NCBI RefSeq assembly: GCF_004137855.1
Contig: NZ_QBKB01000002.1
Span: 1,375,368-1,439,367, forward strand
Length of the DNA: 64,000 nt
Source of the DNA: Methanohalophilus profundi
GTDB taxonomy: Archaea; Halobacteriota; Methanosarcinia; Methanosarcinales; Methanosarcinaceae
Direction of reading: 5' to 3'
Every line of letters begins with the position of its first letter. Within the stretch, counting starts at the first letter, position 1. Of this stretch, positions 1 through 10,564 are shown one piece after another. Under the pieces are notes generated by a model. The model did no database searches and was not told the DNA's origin. It saw nothing but the letters and a program-made list of their open reading frames with translations. The position numbers and the translations under genes were made by a program.

Positions 1-245
1 ACAAAGTGGTATTGAACAGGCACACATGCTTTAACTGCGGTCTCTGCTCCACTTTATGTAGCGATGTTTTCAGGGCAGATCTGGGCAGTCTTAATTTCGA
101 TTATGAAGGAACTAAAATGGATGTCCCGATTGTTGTGCGCCAGTCAGATCGTAAACGTGCACTCATAATGGCTGAAAAATTAAGGGACAGGATAAAGGAG
201 GGCAGTTTCACCCTGAATGAAATGGTAGGGCGGATTTCTCCATAA
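1..245 (+). CDS. C-terminal part of a methanogenesis marker 16-like (DUF39/HcyB) protein
   Basis: The 5' end lies outside the window; the reading frame is open from base 3 to the TAA at 243-245. The visible 80 residues carry a Cys-rich RHTCFNCGLCSTLC segment (CxxCxxC plus a further Cys), then VVRQSDRKRA and a helical tail. This resembles the C-terminus of methanogen DUF39 proteins (marker 16, proposed to insert sulfur in homocysteine synthesis). That identity comes from recalled family features and is not proven. A sulfur role would suit the neighbouring coenzyme M genes. Its last 38 bases overlap the 3' end of comE on the other strand. Confidence 0.55.
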   Translation, partial: KVVLNRHTCFNCGLCSTLCSDVFRADLGSLNFDYEGTKMDVPIVVRQSDRKRALIMAEKLRDRIKEGSFTLNEMVGRISP

Positions 246-777
246 ACCGCTCAATTATATCTGCAGGACATAACTGAATTACAGGCACCTTCTTGTTGCG
301 GGGTTCGGTCTCTACTATGAGGACACCGTTGTCCATTGTATCCAGTTTCTTTTTAAGGCCTGACTCATCGGACACCATGGCAACATTTTGTACACCGGCT
401 CCCAAAGCAACTTCTTTGAGGTCTGTCAATCCTGCTGTCGCGGTTATTTGATTGCCCGTAGAGCCATAGGCACCGTTATCGATGATTACAAGGAGATAAT
501 TATCCGGGTGCTGGTTGGCTATTGTTGCCAGGCTTCCCATATTCATCAGGACCGACCCATCCCCGTCAATTGCGAGAACTTTCCTGTCCGGTCTTGCCAG
601 GGCCAGCCCGAGCCCGATGGAAGAAGAAAGGCCCATTGAACCAAGCATGTAAAAATTTGCCTTTCTGTCACATATTTTGTATAATTCTTTTGAGGGAAAT
701 CCGATGTTTGCAATGATCAGAGTATCTTTATCTCCCTCTTTTTCAGCCAGAATCTCAAGTGCACCGTAGCGTATCAT
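208..777 (-). CDS. comE: Sulfopyruvate decarboxylase, beta subunit (ComE)
   Basis: ComE is the thiamine diphosphate-binding half of sulfopyruvate decarboxylase, which turns sulfopyruvate into sulfoacetaldehyde on the way to coenzyme M. The 189-residue protein has the classical cofactor motif: GDGSVLMNMGS, then about 20 residues, then IIDNGAYG (GDG...N). It also has the MGSMGLSSSIGLGLA segment typical of ThDP enzymes. comD lies directly upstream and overlaps by four bases (ATGA), so the two are probably translationally coupled. Some Methanosarcina carry a fused ComDE; here the subunits are separate. The 3' end converges on and overlaps the marker 16-like gene. Confidence 0.9.
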   Translation of the reverse strand: MIRYGALEILAEKEGDKDTLIIANIGFPSKELYKICDRKANFYMLGSMGLSSSIGLGLALARPDRKVLAIDGDGSVLMNMGSLATIANQHPDNYLLVIIDNGAYGSTGNQITATAGLTDLKEVALGAGVQNVAMVSDESGLKKKLDTMDNGVLIVETEPRNKKVPVIQLCPADIIERFMEKSALPFHSG

Positions 778-1271
778 GATTCCCTCCAGAAATCTATGCT
801 CAACAGGATAGCTGCTTGCTTTCCTTCTTCAAATGCTTTTTTAGTGGCTTTTTCGATGGTTTTTTTGGCCTGTGCAAGATTTGGTTTGTATGCAGGGATA
901 TCCAGTACTTCGAGCAATAGAGGTGTTTTTTCACCCATTGGTACCTGGGCGCAGATGGGCTCTCCTTCAACTCCCCTGTGGCTTATAATTATAAGTAAAG
1001 GGATTTTGTATAGGTGATTGAGAGATGCCAGGGCATTGATGGAATTTCCCATGCCGGAATTTTGCATCATTATGGCCGGTTTTTTCCCTCCCATATAGGC
1101 CCCGGCGCAGATTCCTATGCCTTCCTCCTCTCTGGTGGCGGCAACGTGGATGATGTCCGGGTCACTGTCGACCATGGGAATGAGTTTCTGGAGATTGGCA
1201 CACGGCACACTGACAATAAAATCAATGCCTGACTCCTTTATAGCCTTGAACACTTCCTGGGACGGGTCCAT
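774..1271 (-). CDS. comD: Sulfopyruvate decarboxylase, alpha subunit (ComD)
   Basis: ComD is the pyrimidine-binding half of the ThDP enzyme sulfopyruvate decarboxylase. The 165-residue protein shows SVPCANLQKL, the catalytic-glutamate region AATREEEGIGICAGA and MMQNSGMGNSINAL, all typical of PYR domains in this family. It lies 14 bases downstream of the cysteate synthase gene and overlaps comE, so the order cysteate synthase-comD-comE looks like one coenzyme M operon. The length is normal for an unfused alpha subunit. Confidence 0.9.
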   Translation of the reverse strand: MDPSQEVFKAIKESGIDFIVSVPCANLQKLIPMVDSDPDIIHVAATREEEGIGICAGAYMGGKKPAIMMQNSGMGNSINALASLNHLYKIPLLIIISHRGVEGEPICAQVPMGEKTPLLLEVLDIPAYKPNLAQAKKTIEKATKKAFEEGKQAAILLSIDFWRES

Positions 1272-1285
1272 GTTGCCTCATTCCT

Positions 1286-2528
1286 TTATTCGAATTTGTC
1301 TTTAGTTTTTTTTATGATCTTAGCGGGCGCTTCACTGTCATCAGGGGATACTACGAGGTCAGGTTCAAGCCTGATGGTGGCAAGTTCCTTTAAAGCCCCT
1401 TTAACTCCTCCGCCGGTGATATTGAGCATTATGAGATCTGATTTTGACACCTTTGTATTCCTGACGGCCTTAATCAGGGCGGCTGTGGCAACAGCTGCTG
1501 AGTTCATAATGTCGATTCCCTCAAGTTCTTCAAATAGCAACCTGGCTTCTTCTGCCTCTTCATTGGTAATCCCGTAAAGGTCCCCTCCTGTGGCTTCAAG
1601 GGCATCTCTCACTCCCCCGCCCACCGCATACGGAGGTTTGCGATTAAACAACACGGTGTCGTACATTCCTTCAGGACATTTGGGGTCCACGGGAACACTC
1701 TCGTGTAACTGTATCAATGGAGCACAGGGGAGGTTCTGGGCAATATGTAACTGTGGTAATTCATCTCCATATCTGCCGTCCATTTTCAGGCGCATAGCTG
1801 CTTCCCAGGCAGCAATCCCACCGGTTCCACTACCCACCGCCTGGAAATAGTGGTCCGGCAGACGCTTCATGGTAAGTGTTGCATCCAGCATTACTGTTCC
1901 CATCCCATCTCTGCGTGCTACATTCCTGGCACCGCCTTCGGGTACGAATCCTTCTTTTTCGGTAATATGGGAGGCTATGGATATGGCATCATAGTAATCT
2001 CCCTGTACAGCTGCAACACAGATTGATGATGTCGATCCTGCGGGAATCCAGAGTTTTTCAATAGCATTTTCAGGAACTACCAGAAGCAAAGGAAGACCGG
2101 TTATAGAGGATACATGTGCAAAAGCACGGGCAGTATTACCTGCAGAGGCTACTACCATTGTATTTTTTTCTTCCTGCTCGATTACTCTCTGCATTGTAGG
2201 GTATGATTCAAGGTCCTTGAAGCTGCAGGTCTTCATAAAAGCCCCTTTTTCCGGCCAGTAGCCGTTGAAACTTATGTATAGTTTCTCAAGACCGAGTTTA
2301 TAGGCAAGGTTTTCACTTTTGTAGGTTACTGTTTTTCCTGTACCTTTTTTTTATGATACCTTCCACAGGTAGCCAGTTGTAGAATTTCCATATTCCCGGC
2401 AGATCACATGGCTTAAAACGAACTTTTGAGTACTCCGTTCTCAAAAGAGTTCCATCAGTGGGACAGACCATGTCATATTTGCCATAGATTTTGCCACATT
2501 TTGGGCAAATGAGTCTGTATTTGTCCAT
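1286..2528 (-). CDS. Cysteate synthase (threonine synthase-like), frameshifted
   Basis: Cysteate synthase makes L-cysteate from phosphoserine and sulfite with PLP, the first step of the methanosarcinal coenzyme M route. The N-terminal fragment (2313-2528) has LICPKCGKIYGKYD and PGIWKFYNWLPVEG; the rest (from about 2340 down) has the PLP-lysine segment KTCSFKD and the glycine-rich ITGGGVKG. The frame breaks in an 8-T run on the plus strand (2345-2352). With seven bases the two parts join smoothly (EGIIKKGTGKTVTYKSENL) into about 413 residues, the normal family length. This is probably a sequencing error; a recent mutation or frameshifting is also possible. Assignment as cysteate rather than threonine synthase rests on the adjacent comDE. 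Confidence 0.85.
2345..2352 (-). other. Frameshift site, A8 run in cysteate synthase
   Basis: Eight A on the coding strand between GGTATCAT and GGTACAGG. Seven A would restore one continuous threonine-synthase-like frame. It matches the other homopolymer breaks in the window. Confidence 0.8.
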
Positions 2529-2637
2529 GGAATGGAGTTTACTGGTGGTCTTATATATCTTGTCCTATTAGCCAGCAGGAATTTCTTTTAAGGAAAAAAG
2601 AAAGGGATTTTTTTGGTAAATCATCCCCTATGTACTT

Positions 2638-2876
2638 TCAATGGTTATTCACAAATATGCCGATTATATCGAATTCATTGAATACGTCTTCCTCATGAGG
2701 TGCCTCTTCCATTTCTTCTGTGAGGTCGATACCACCTTCATGCATGCCCTGATGATCTCCGGCCATCCATAACTCACTGTTTGTCACTCATAGACATTGC
2801 CTTTATAGGCAACATAGATCTCATCCCTGTCTTTCCCATTGTATTTGGCCAGGCCATCCGGTGTAAATTCTCTCAT
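2638..2876 (-). pseudogene. Cytochrome b5-like heme-binding protein, frameshifted
   Basis: Two reading frames together give a 79-residue protein of the short archaeal cytochrome b5-like (heme/steroid-binding) type. The first frame starts MREFTPDGLAKYNGKDRDE and reads on to KGNVYE, then meets TGA at 2784-2786. The next frame continues SELWMAGDHQGMHEGG, with a His-x-Gly-Gly-like ligand region, and APHEEDV with the likely second axial histidine, ending at 2638. One missing base near 2785-2789 explains the break. Because similar breaks hit essential genes nearby, the gene may be intact in the organism. The role is unknown; small b5-like proteins usually carry electrons or bind heme. Confidence 0.65.
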
Positions 2877-2901
2877 GAAATCTCAGTCCCCTGTATTGAA
2901 G

Positions 2902-3108
2902 TTAGTCTTCTACTTCCATTGAATTAATTATATCGTTGACCGATAGTTCCCCTTTTGCAGCCCTTTTTATCATAGGGTAAATGTAGCTGCAATCATCCAT
3001 TGCACTCCAGCGTTTTTCACCGACACGGTGAATAATCTCATCCAGGATTTTCTCACACTTCTTGCAGTATTCACTGTCTGCTTCTGCTCCGCAAATCGCG
3101 CAACTCAT
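2902..3108 (-). CDS. Small zinc-ribbon protein of unknown function
   Basis: A 68-residue protein with two CxxC knuckles near the N-terminus (CAIC and CKKC, about 12 residues apart), followed by a helical region with WSAMDDCSYIYPMIKRAA. It is too small for an enzyme; the knuckles would bind one zinc ion. A strong ribosome site (GGAGGAG) sits just before the ATG. It lies 25 bases upstream of the b5-like gene, possibly in one transcript. I do not recognise a named family. Confidence 0.65.
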   Translation of the reverse strand: MSCAICGAEADSEYCKKCEKILDEIIHRVGEKRWSAMDDCSYIYPMIKRAAKGELSVNDIINSMEVED

Positions 3109-3189
3109 AAAACTCCTCCATAATTCTTATTGGTTTTTAAGTTAAAGAGGTTTGTGGAAATTTATATCTGGAAAGTTTACAAACCAATT

Positions 3190-3516
3190 TTAACATTTAG
3201 GATTTGATTTACCGGACTGGCAGTCGGAAAGTAACTCAATTCCCTTTTCTGTCAGCCTGTATTCATCATTTTCAATCCTGACCAGTTCCCCGTTGAGCAA
3301 AAAATCGATATGATATTTCAGTACAGAAGGCTCTTCATCAATGTTTGCGGATAATTCATCTGTGTTGATCCCAAAAGCACCTATAGTTTTGACTATTTCC
3401 CTTCTTAGTGGATGGGATGCAGCCTTATTCAACATGTCATGCTCTTTTTTGACAGATTCACCTTTTGATTGTTTCTGCATAATTACATCGTCGAGTTCAT
3501 CGTAGTCATCTTCCAT
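3190..3516 (-). CDS. Winged-helix (ArsR-like) transcription regulator
   Basis: A 108-residue protein with an acidic N-terminus and a winged-helix domain over about residues 28-95. HPLRREIVKTIGAFG is helix 1, TDELSANIDEEPSVLKYHI is the helix-turn-helix, and ELVRIENDEYRLTEKG is the wing. The pattern 'HPLRREIV...LKYHIDFLL' is typical of archaeal ArsR/DUF7-type regulators. A GAGG ribosome site precedes the ATG. Just upstream is a perfect 14-bp palindrome next to a TATA-like box, so autoregulation is likely. The target genes and the ligand are unknown. Confidence 0.75.
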   Translation of the reverse strand: MEDDYDELDDVIMQKQSKGESVKKEHDMLNKAASHPLRREIVKTIGAFGINTDELSANIDEEPSVLKYHIDFLLNGELVRIENDEYRLTEKGIELLSDCQSGKSNPKC

Positions 3517-3549
3517 TGTTTCAACCTCTTGTTATCTGCAGACGTTTAT

Positions 3550-3563
3550 AATGATTAATCATT
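3550..3563. promoter_or_regulatory. Perfect 14-bp palindrome (probable operator of the winged-helix gene)
   Basis: AATGATTAATCATT reads the same on both strands. It lies 34 bases upstream of the regulator's ATG and directly downstream, on the minus strand, of the A/T-rich AAAATATAAA, which looks like a TATA box (3564-3573). A dimer bound here would sit over the transcription start. Confidence 0.5.
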
Positions 3564-3621
3564 TATATTTTTATTGGTGGCACGTTAATTCTGGAAGAAC
3601 AGGTGACGTGGGCTAATTTTG

Positions 3622-3665
3622 AATGTCCTGTAACCTATAATAATTACAGCATGATACAGGACATT
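3622..3665. repeat. 11-bp perfect inverted repeat
   Basis: AATGTCCTGTA (3622-3632) and TACAGGACATT (3655-3665) are exact reverse complements with 22 bases between them. It lies between the winged-helix gene and tRNA-Gly. It could be an operator, a terminator-like stem or part of a small RNA. No T-run follows. Confidence 0.5.
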
Positions 3666-3738
3666 TCAATGGGATCATCCGCACAACAAACATTGTATAA
3701 AAAATCTGATTCCATCTGGTAATACTCACAAAATAAAA

Positions 3739-3810
3739 TGCGGCTGCCGGGATTCGAACCCGGGTTCTAAGCTTGGGAAGCTCAGGTCATAGCCACTAAA
3801 CCACAGCCGC
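3739..3810 (-). tRNA. tRNA-Gly(CCC)
   Basis: The minus strand folds as a 72-nt tRNA. The acceptor arm is GCGGCTG/CAGCCGC with discriminator A, the T-arm is CCGGG-TTCGAAT-CCCGG, and the anticodon stem is TGAGC/GCTTA with loop TTCCCAA. The anticodon CCC reads glycine codon GGG. CCA is not encoded. Confidence 0.93.
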
Positions 3811-3878
3811 TCTATCAAAATTCTATGAATTCTGTAGCTAATAAAAGTTTCGTGGGAGAAGGAATTGCCCTCTGCCCC

Positions 3879-5337
<1,459 letters not shown>

Positions 5338-5361
5338 AATTAATCTCCTGTCCCCGTTGTG

Positions 5362-6138
5362 TTAGATAATTCCTGTTCCATAATCAGCTGAAAGTTTACG
5401 TTTTTCAGTTTTGCCACAGGCGGGACATTTCAGTTTTCCCTCTTCAATAGCAAGGGGTTTACCACATCTGCCACAAACTGCGGACATAACACCCAGTTCC
5501 TTGGCGGCAATGCTCAGGCGCATGCTATCAGTATCAATCACCTTTGCCTTAACAACATCCATAAGAGCAAGCTCATTGGCTATGTTTTTGACGTAGTCTT
5601 CCTTGATGTTTGATATGTGGATGGCGGCAATTCCGGGATTGTTGACTTCCCTTTCTCCATGACCTTTTATGGCTGCTATCTGTACAAGTGCCATTGAATC
5701 ACGTACATTCACCACATTACCGACTACAATATCATCTTTCTTTATTACAGGTGGAAGTTCGGATGTAGCCCGCACGGAAATACTACGCTTTTTCCTGTCA
5801 ACCTCAACGTTTCCTGTCCTGGTTGAATATATGTTTCCTCTTAATGTATAGGTCCCTTCACCGGCTTCATACTCTTCGTTAGTACCAACAACATCACCGG
5901 GCAGCACAAACTGCTCTTCAATGTGCTTTTCAGCTTCTTCCTTGAGGTGTTTTTGAGGTTTCTCTTTTTTCAGGTTCTCAGGATTCTTCCCCTTGGCCTC
6001 TTTCTTTTCTTTTTGCTGGCCCTTAGTTTTGGGATTTCTATTTTCTTCTTTTTCATCCTTCTTTGAAGAACCTTTTATTTTCCTTCTGGTGGCCTTCTTT
6101 TTGTTGCGTATCCTAATAATAATCCCTCTTGATTTCAA
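5362..6138 (-). CDS. csl4: Exosome complex RNA-binding protein Csl4 with a long basic N-terminal extension
   Basis: Csl4 caps the archaeal exosome and helps choose RNA substrates. The conserved part begins near residue 75 ([19 protein letters not shown]). It then has an S1 domain ([19 protein letters not shown]...IAAIHISNI) and a C-terminal zinc ribbon (CGRCGKP...CPACGKT). Ordinary Csl4 proteins are about 190 residues; this one has 258. About 75 extra N-terminal residues consist almost wholly of Lys, Arg, Glu and Gln ([19 protein letters not shown] and similar). It overlaps the upstream methyltransferase gene by four bases. A later start is possible but no methionine lies just before residue 75. 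Confidence 0.88.
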   Translation of the reverse strand: MKSRGIIIRIRNKKKATRRKIKGSSKKDEKEENRNPKTKGQQKEKKEAKGKNPENLKKEKPQKHLKEEAEKHIEEQFVLPGDVVGTNEEYEAGEGTYTLRGNIYSTRTGNVEVDRKKRSISVRATSELPPVIKKDDIVVGNVVNVRDSMALVQIAAIKGHGEREVNNPGIAAIHISNIKEDYVKNIANELALMDVVKAKVIDTDSMRLSIAAKELGVMSAVCGRCGKPLAIEEGKLKCPACGKTEKRKLSADYGTGII

Positions 6139-6740
6139 TAATTATGATGTGATAAGGAGCTTATTCTGTATATTTCTACCTCAATTCGTTCTACATCTTT
6201 TTTATGGAATTTAAATGTTCTTTTTAGCGGGAAAGATGTAGTATACCACTCGGTAATAACTGATGGCTTTATGTATTGCCTTATAAAGTTAAAACTTCCG
6301 CTGTTATGAATCGAATAGATAGTATTCCCTGCATTTAGGGCAGCTGAGAGGAAAGGTCTGTCACTTCCCTTACACTGGGCTCCAAACGGGGGATTCATTA
6401 TAACAGTGTTCGCTTTTCCACTTACCTTTTCTACAGGGCAATTAATAAATTCAACTTCAACACCCATCAACACGGCATTTTCCCTTGCAACATTTATTGC
6501 TTGCGGGTCACTATCATATCCGACTACTTTAGTGGCTCCCAGCAATGCGGCACCGATTGCAAGTATCCCGGTGCCACATCCCAAATCAAAAACCGTACCT
6601 TCAAGATCTCCCTTCATGTATGCAAAATGCAATAATTCAGCAGCAAGAGGTGCGGGTGTGGCATACTGTTCCAGTTCAGGATCGGGCTCATCAAACCCCT
6701 TGACCTTTTGCAGTAGCATCTCGAGTTTTCGCTGTTTCAT
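6135..6740 (-). CDS. METTL5-like SAM-dependent N6-adenine methyltransferase
   Basis: A 201-residue Rossmann-fold methyltransferase. [19 protein letters not shown] is the SAM-binding motif [13 protein letters not shown] is motif II and IMNPPFGAQ is the NPPF motif of N6-adenine or amino-group methyltransferases. The size and the NPPFG motif match the archaeal relatives of METTL5, which methylate an adenine of small-subunit rRNA. The rRNA target is inferred from the family. It overlaps csl4 by four bases and follows dph2 by three. Confidence 0.82.
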   Translation of the reverse strand: MKQRKLEMLLQKVKGFDEPDPELEQYATPAPLAAELLHFAYMKGDLEGTVFDLGCGTGILAIGAALLGATKVVGYDSDPQAINVARENAVLMGVEVEFINCPVEKVSGKANTVIMNPPFGAQCKGSDRPFLSAALNAGNTIYSIHNSGSFNFIRQYIKPSVITEWYTTSFPLKRTFKFHKKDVERIEVEIYRISSLSHHNY

Positions 6741-6743
6741 CTA

Positions 6744-7727
6744 TCATTCCCTTATCTCATCAAAAACCAGTTCTTCCCACTCACGTATCCCCAGTACGAT
6801 CTCAAATTCAGGGGGAGTTAACATGGGGGCCGGGAATCTCCCTGCCTCGTCGATTGCAATCCTGGGACATGCAGTATTGATATATGCATCCGCCTGGAAT
6901 TGCAGGAGCTGGTCGGGTGTTATGAGATCCATTGTTACAATGTATGCCTCTTTTCCATTTTCCCTGGCAATGTCCCTTATATCCCTGGCAAGTTGCATTC
7001 TTTCCTGACCGGGTTTTGTGGACACCAGTATACAGAACCTCTTTCCTTCCATGGTTTTTGCAATTGCTGCATATCGCTGTTTCATGATTTGTTTGAGGTC
7101 GATGTATTCGATAGCCGAAGTAAACGGATTTGCACAGAGTACAGGTTTGCCCGTTGAAAGGGCTATACCCAGCGGATGAAACTTCCCGCCGCCAATATAC
7201 AGGTATTCTTCACAGGTTATGTCATATGCAGCTGAAAAATTGCAGCCAAGTACCTGTCCCGGATGCACGATCCTTCCATCTCCTTTACCAACAATGGTTT
7301 CGAATCCGTTTTGTTCAAGGATTTTCCTGACTTCTCCCAGTTTATGCACGTGCTGTACAGTCGTAAGGAGGCCAATCCTTTTTCCTTTAAGTTTGTCTGC
7401 AGCCTGAAACACCACATCATTTATATCGAGGTGTGAGGGTGCTTCAACATAAACTACATTTTCAAAGGGTTCGAGTCTGGAATGGCCGAAGTGGAATACA
7501 AGATCGGTATCTTTGATAAGTTGCATATCAAGATCGCATGCCCCATAACAGGGATTGCCTGAAATGAGGATCTCTGCATTGGTATTGTCCTCTATATATC
7601 CTGCAATCTCCATTGCCTGGCGTTTGAAGCCCTCGGGTAGCTGGAGGCCGACCTTTGTGGCTTTTTCCTGAATAATCATATTAACAATGGATTCCAGGTC
7701 AATGTCAAAATTCTCAATTAGTTTCAC
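6744..7727 (-). CDS. dph2: Diphthamide synthase Dph2 (radical-SAM-like, archaeal)
   Basis: Archaeal Dph2 transfers the 3-amino-3-carboxypropyl group from SAM to a histidine of elongation factor 2 using an unusual 4Fe-4S cluster. Its three cluster cysteines appear in [14 protein letters not shown] and [11 protein letters not shown] at 7727 is the preferred start: GGAGG lies a few bases upstream, and the protein then begins [12 protein letters not shown]. This gives 327 residues and a 14-base overlap with hpt. A longer frame reaches an ATG at 7760 but lies inside hpt and lacks a suitable ribosome site. Confidence 0.9.
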   Translation of the reverse strand: MKLIENFDIDLESIVNMIIQEKATKVGLQLPEGFKRQAMEIAGYIEDNTNAEILISGNPCYGACDLDMQLIKDTDLVFHFGHSRLEPFENVVYVEAPSHLDINDVVFQAADKLKGKRIGLLTTVQHVHKLGEVRKILEQNGFETIVGKGDGRIVHPGQVLGCNFSAAYDITCEEYLYIGGGKFHPLGIALSTGKPVLCANPFTSAIEYIDLKQIMKQRYAAIAKTMEGKRFCILVSTKPGQERMQLARDIRDIARENGKEAYIVTMDLITPDQLLQFQADAYINTACPRIAIDEAGRFPAPMLTPPEFEIVLGIREWEELVFDEIRE

Positions 7728-8286
7728 CGGTGTCCTCCAGTATTGAAACCCCGTCCTCACTTACATTTATATCTACAAGTGTTTTGACTTTGATTCCTTG
7801 TCCTGCAAGTTGCTGTACACCATCTCCCCTGCCTACAATAACTATTATATCGCTTATAGTAACGCCTTTTTCTTCCAGGGCTTTTACCAGAAAGCGCAGG
7901 GTACCTCCTGTGCTGATCACATCATCAACAAGCAGTATGCGGTTTCTCTTTTCAACACCATTTATGTAGAGTTCGCCTTTAGAATATCCTGTGCTCTGGG
8001 ATATCTTAATTTCACCGGGCAATTGGTATTGTCTTTTGCGCACGATAGAAAATGGGATGCCGGTTTTCAGGGATATTGCTGTTGCAAGGGGAATTCCCAT
8101 TGCTTCAATAGCCAGGATCCTGTCGACGTTCATATCGCAGTATTCTATGATGTAGTCACTGATCTCATCAAGCAGTTTGGGATCTATTGCAGGTACACCA
8201 TCTGTAATTGGATGTATGAAATAGGGATATTTACCTCGTTTTACAATAGGGGCTTTTTTCAGGGATTTCTTGAGTATTTCTAACAT
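7714..8286 (-). CDS. hpt: Hypoxanthine/guanine phosphoribosyltransferase
   Basis: A 190-residue type I phosphoribosyltransferase that salvages purine bases using PRPP. The PRPP-binding loop is [13 protein letters not shown], preceded by [18 protein letters not shown] and the [13 protein letters not shown] flexible-loop region. The N-terminus [17 protein letters not shown] is typical of the archaeal group. It probably starts a short operon with dph2, the METTL5-like gene, csl4 and rpo11; all junctions overlap or are under 25 bases. Confidence 0.9.
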   Translation of the reverse strand: MLEILKKSLKKAPIVKRGKYPYFIHPITDGVPAIDPKLLDEISDYIIEYCDMNVDRILAIEAMGIPLATAISLKTGIPFSIVRKRQYQLPGEIKISQSTGYSKGELYINGVEKRNRILLVDDVISTGGTLRFLVKALEEKGVTISDIIVIVGRGDGVQQLAGQGIKVKTLVDINVSEDGVSILEDTGETN

Positions 8287-8436
8287 ATTTCACCCCGATA
8301 ATGAGAAGAATCGTCTTTTTGGATGGAAGAAAGATTGAAGGCAGGAATAAATGGATTTGTATTTATAACTGGCGGCTGGTATCTGCAACATCTATTTATA
8401 TAAAACCTCTCTCCTCAGGGACAGGATTCAGAGATC

Positions 8437-8865
8437 ATGTATCTTACAGAGGACATTACAATTTGTCAGGCTGCTCCGGGTGATAGGGCAGCTATAGACT
8501 CGTTGCTCTCTACCTATTTTCTTGATGGGCAAGATCTGGATACAGGGGACTTTCTACTGGCAAGAGTTGATGGTAAGATGGTGGGGACAGTCGCATTTGT
8601 AAGGGATTACATTGAGGAGGTACATAGTGTTGCAGTTCACCCCTCATTCAGGAAAAAGGGAATAGGCTCTTTGCTGGTTTCCAGTGCCCTGAACCTCTCA
8701 TTGAGTAGTGCAGTATATGCAAGAACCACAGCACCGTCCTTTTTCAGGAAATCAGGTTTTATTGAAGTAATCATTCCCTCCAGAGAAGAATTGTGGGATG
8801 ACTGTGCATGCTGTGAATACCTGGAAAATTGCAGCCAGCACGTGATGGTGTGGAGGAGAGAATAA
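8437..8865 (+). CDS. GNAT-family N-acetyltransferase
   Basis: A 142-residue GNAT protein. VHSVAVHPSFRKKGIGSLLVSSAL gives the central strand and the acetyl-CoA-binding R/QxxGxG/A motif (RKKGIGS). The substrate is unknown. A cysteine group near the C-terminus (DDCACCEYLENC) is unusual for the fold and might bind a metal. The DUF531 gene starts one base after its stop, so both are probably cotranscribed. Confidence 0.82.
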   Translation: MYLTEDITICQAAPGDRAAIDSLLSTYFLDGQDLDTGDFLLARVDGKMVGTVAFVRDYIEEVHSVAVHPSFRKKGIGSLLVSSALNLSLSSAVYARTTAPSFFRKSGFIEVIIPSREELWDDCACCEYLENCSQHVMVWRRE

Positions 8866-8866
8866 T

Positions 8867-9435
8867 ATGCAGACCCTTGGAATTGTCAATACTTATGATC
8901 GTATAAAGGTCCTTGATGCCCATTACAGGGCCATTGCCAGGGCAGCCCCGATTTGCAAGATATTTGGTTTTAGCCTTGCCCTTTTTGATTTTCCTTTTGA
9001 TATGGAAAAAGATGAACTTGTAAAGTACGTTGTGGAAAAAACAACAATAGGAGAATCAGGCGCCTATCTGCAACAACTCAATGAAGATCATCATTTTTTG
9101 TACAGGACCTTCCAAAAAAGGGTTTTCCGGCACATTTTGGCAAACCTGTTGCAACCACTTCCAGAGCAGACGAATCAAAACGAATGACAGCGATGGATGC
9201 TGCACAGGGAATATTGCATCATGATTCCTACCTCTTCCTCGTTGGACTTGGCAGGAAAGGATTGCCAAAATCAATTATAAAACAGACCTCCAATCATCTT
9301 GATATAAGTAGTGAGGGTACTTCCTGTGAAACATGTACAGCTATGGGAGCAATCCCTGCCTATATCATGGGCTTAGTTGAGGGAATAAAAAGCAATAAGC
9401 ACAAGTCCCATAAATCTTTTAAGCACTTTTCCTGA
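8867..9435 (+). CDS. DUF531-family archaeal protein, frameshifted
   Basis: A conserved archaeal protein of unknown function; its opening GIVNTYDRIKVLDAHYRAI and the FSLALFDFPFDME segment match DUF531. Frame 1 runs from 8867 but loses similarity after the T-run at 9094-9099. One more T would give the conserved continuation (FFVQDLPKKGFPAHFGKP) and join the downstream frame with YLFLVGLGRKGLPKSI and SCETCTAMGAIPA. The repaired protein is about 189 residues. The likely cause is a missing base in the read, and the family is otherwise uncharacterised. Confidence 0.8.
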
Positions 9436-9446
9436 TAATTCCTACA

Positions 9447-10564
9447 ATGAGTCATAACCGGGTAGCATTAGTTCGCTGTATGTATTATTCTACCTCAAAA
9501 CAGGCAGTCAGGGAGGCAATGGACCTGCTTGGATGTTTTGATGAGATCAAAGCAGGTATGCGCATCTTGATTGAACCCAATGTGCTTGCTGCCCGGAAAC
9601 CAGAAGATGCGGCTACGACCCATCCCTCTCTTGTCCGTGCTGTATGTGAAATTGTAAAGGAAGCGGGTGCTCATCCTGTTGTAGGGGATTGTGCCGGTAT
9701 TACATCTGCCGGAGCAACCGCAGAAGCGCTTGATGAATCCGGTATAAAGCAGGCTGCTCTGGAGGGTGGGGGTGAAGTTGTGAATTTCCAGACTGCAGGC
9801 TTTAGTAAAGTAAAACCTGAAAAGCCCCTGCGTTTGGATGAGATCTATGTGAGTGACATCGTATTGGATGCTGATTATATCATTAACCTGCCCAAACTCA
9901 AGACCCATGAACTCACAACAATGACCGGTGCAGTGAAAAATATGTTCGGTGTTGTTCCCTGCGCATCAGGAAGGAAGCACATATGATGGCCGATCCTCTG
10001 ATCTTTAGTGAAGTTCTTCTGGATATTTACAATGTCGCAACTCCACAACTATCACTTATTGATGCAGTTGTGGGAATGGAGGGCGATGGTCCCTCCAGAG
10101 GTAAACCAATTAATGTAGGTGCAATCCTTGCCTCTAAAGACGGTGTTTCCCTGGATATGGTTGCGGCACAGTTAATGGCCTTTGATTCCCTTTCTATACC
10201 TTCCAATATTGTGGCAGAGAAATTTCATGGCAAAAATTCTCCAGAAGTAACCGGTCTTGATGTGAATGAAATTGCTGTGCCTTTTAAGAGGCCGGGCCCT
10301 AGCCTGCTTAGGATGTTGCCTGCCTGGATTGTCCATTATGCAGGAAACTTATTCACAGTCCGGCCTGAAATCGATTGGAAAAAATGCACCGCCTGTGGAG
10401 CGTGTGTGAATAATTGTCCTGCAGAAGCCATACATATGGATAGGGGACATGCTGTCATAGATGATAACAAATGTATCCTGTGCTATTGCTGCCGGGAATT
10501 ATGCCCGGCAGAAGCTGTAAAATCGAGAAAATCACTTGTTGCAAGGCTGCTTTCACACAGTTAA
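9447..10564 (+). CDS. DUF362 protein with two C-terminal 4Fe-4S clusters, split by a frameshift
   Basis: Two frames together make a 372-residue DUF362 protein. The first (9447-9986) has [19 protein letters not shown] and [19 protein letters not shown], typical of the domain. The second (9983-10564) completes it and ends with a two-cluster ferredoxin domain ([12 protein letters not shown] and [12 protein letters not shown]). Their junction is an ATGA overlap, as in translationally coupled genes. However, the split falls inside the conserved domain right after VKNMFGVVP, so a one-base error near 9980-9985 is more likely. The function is unknown; iron-sulfur electron transfer is inferred. Confidence 0.75.
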
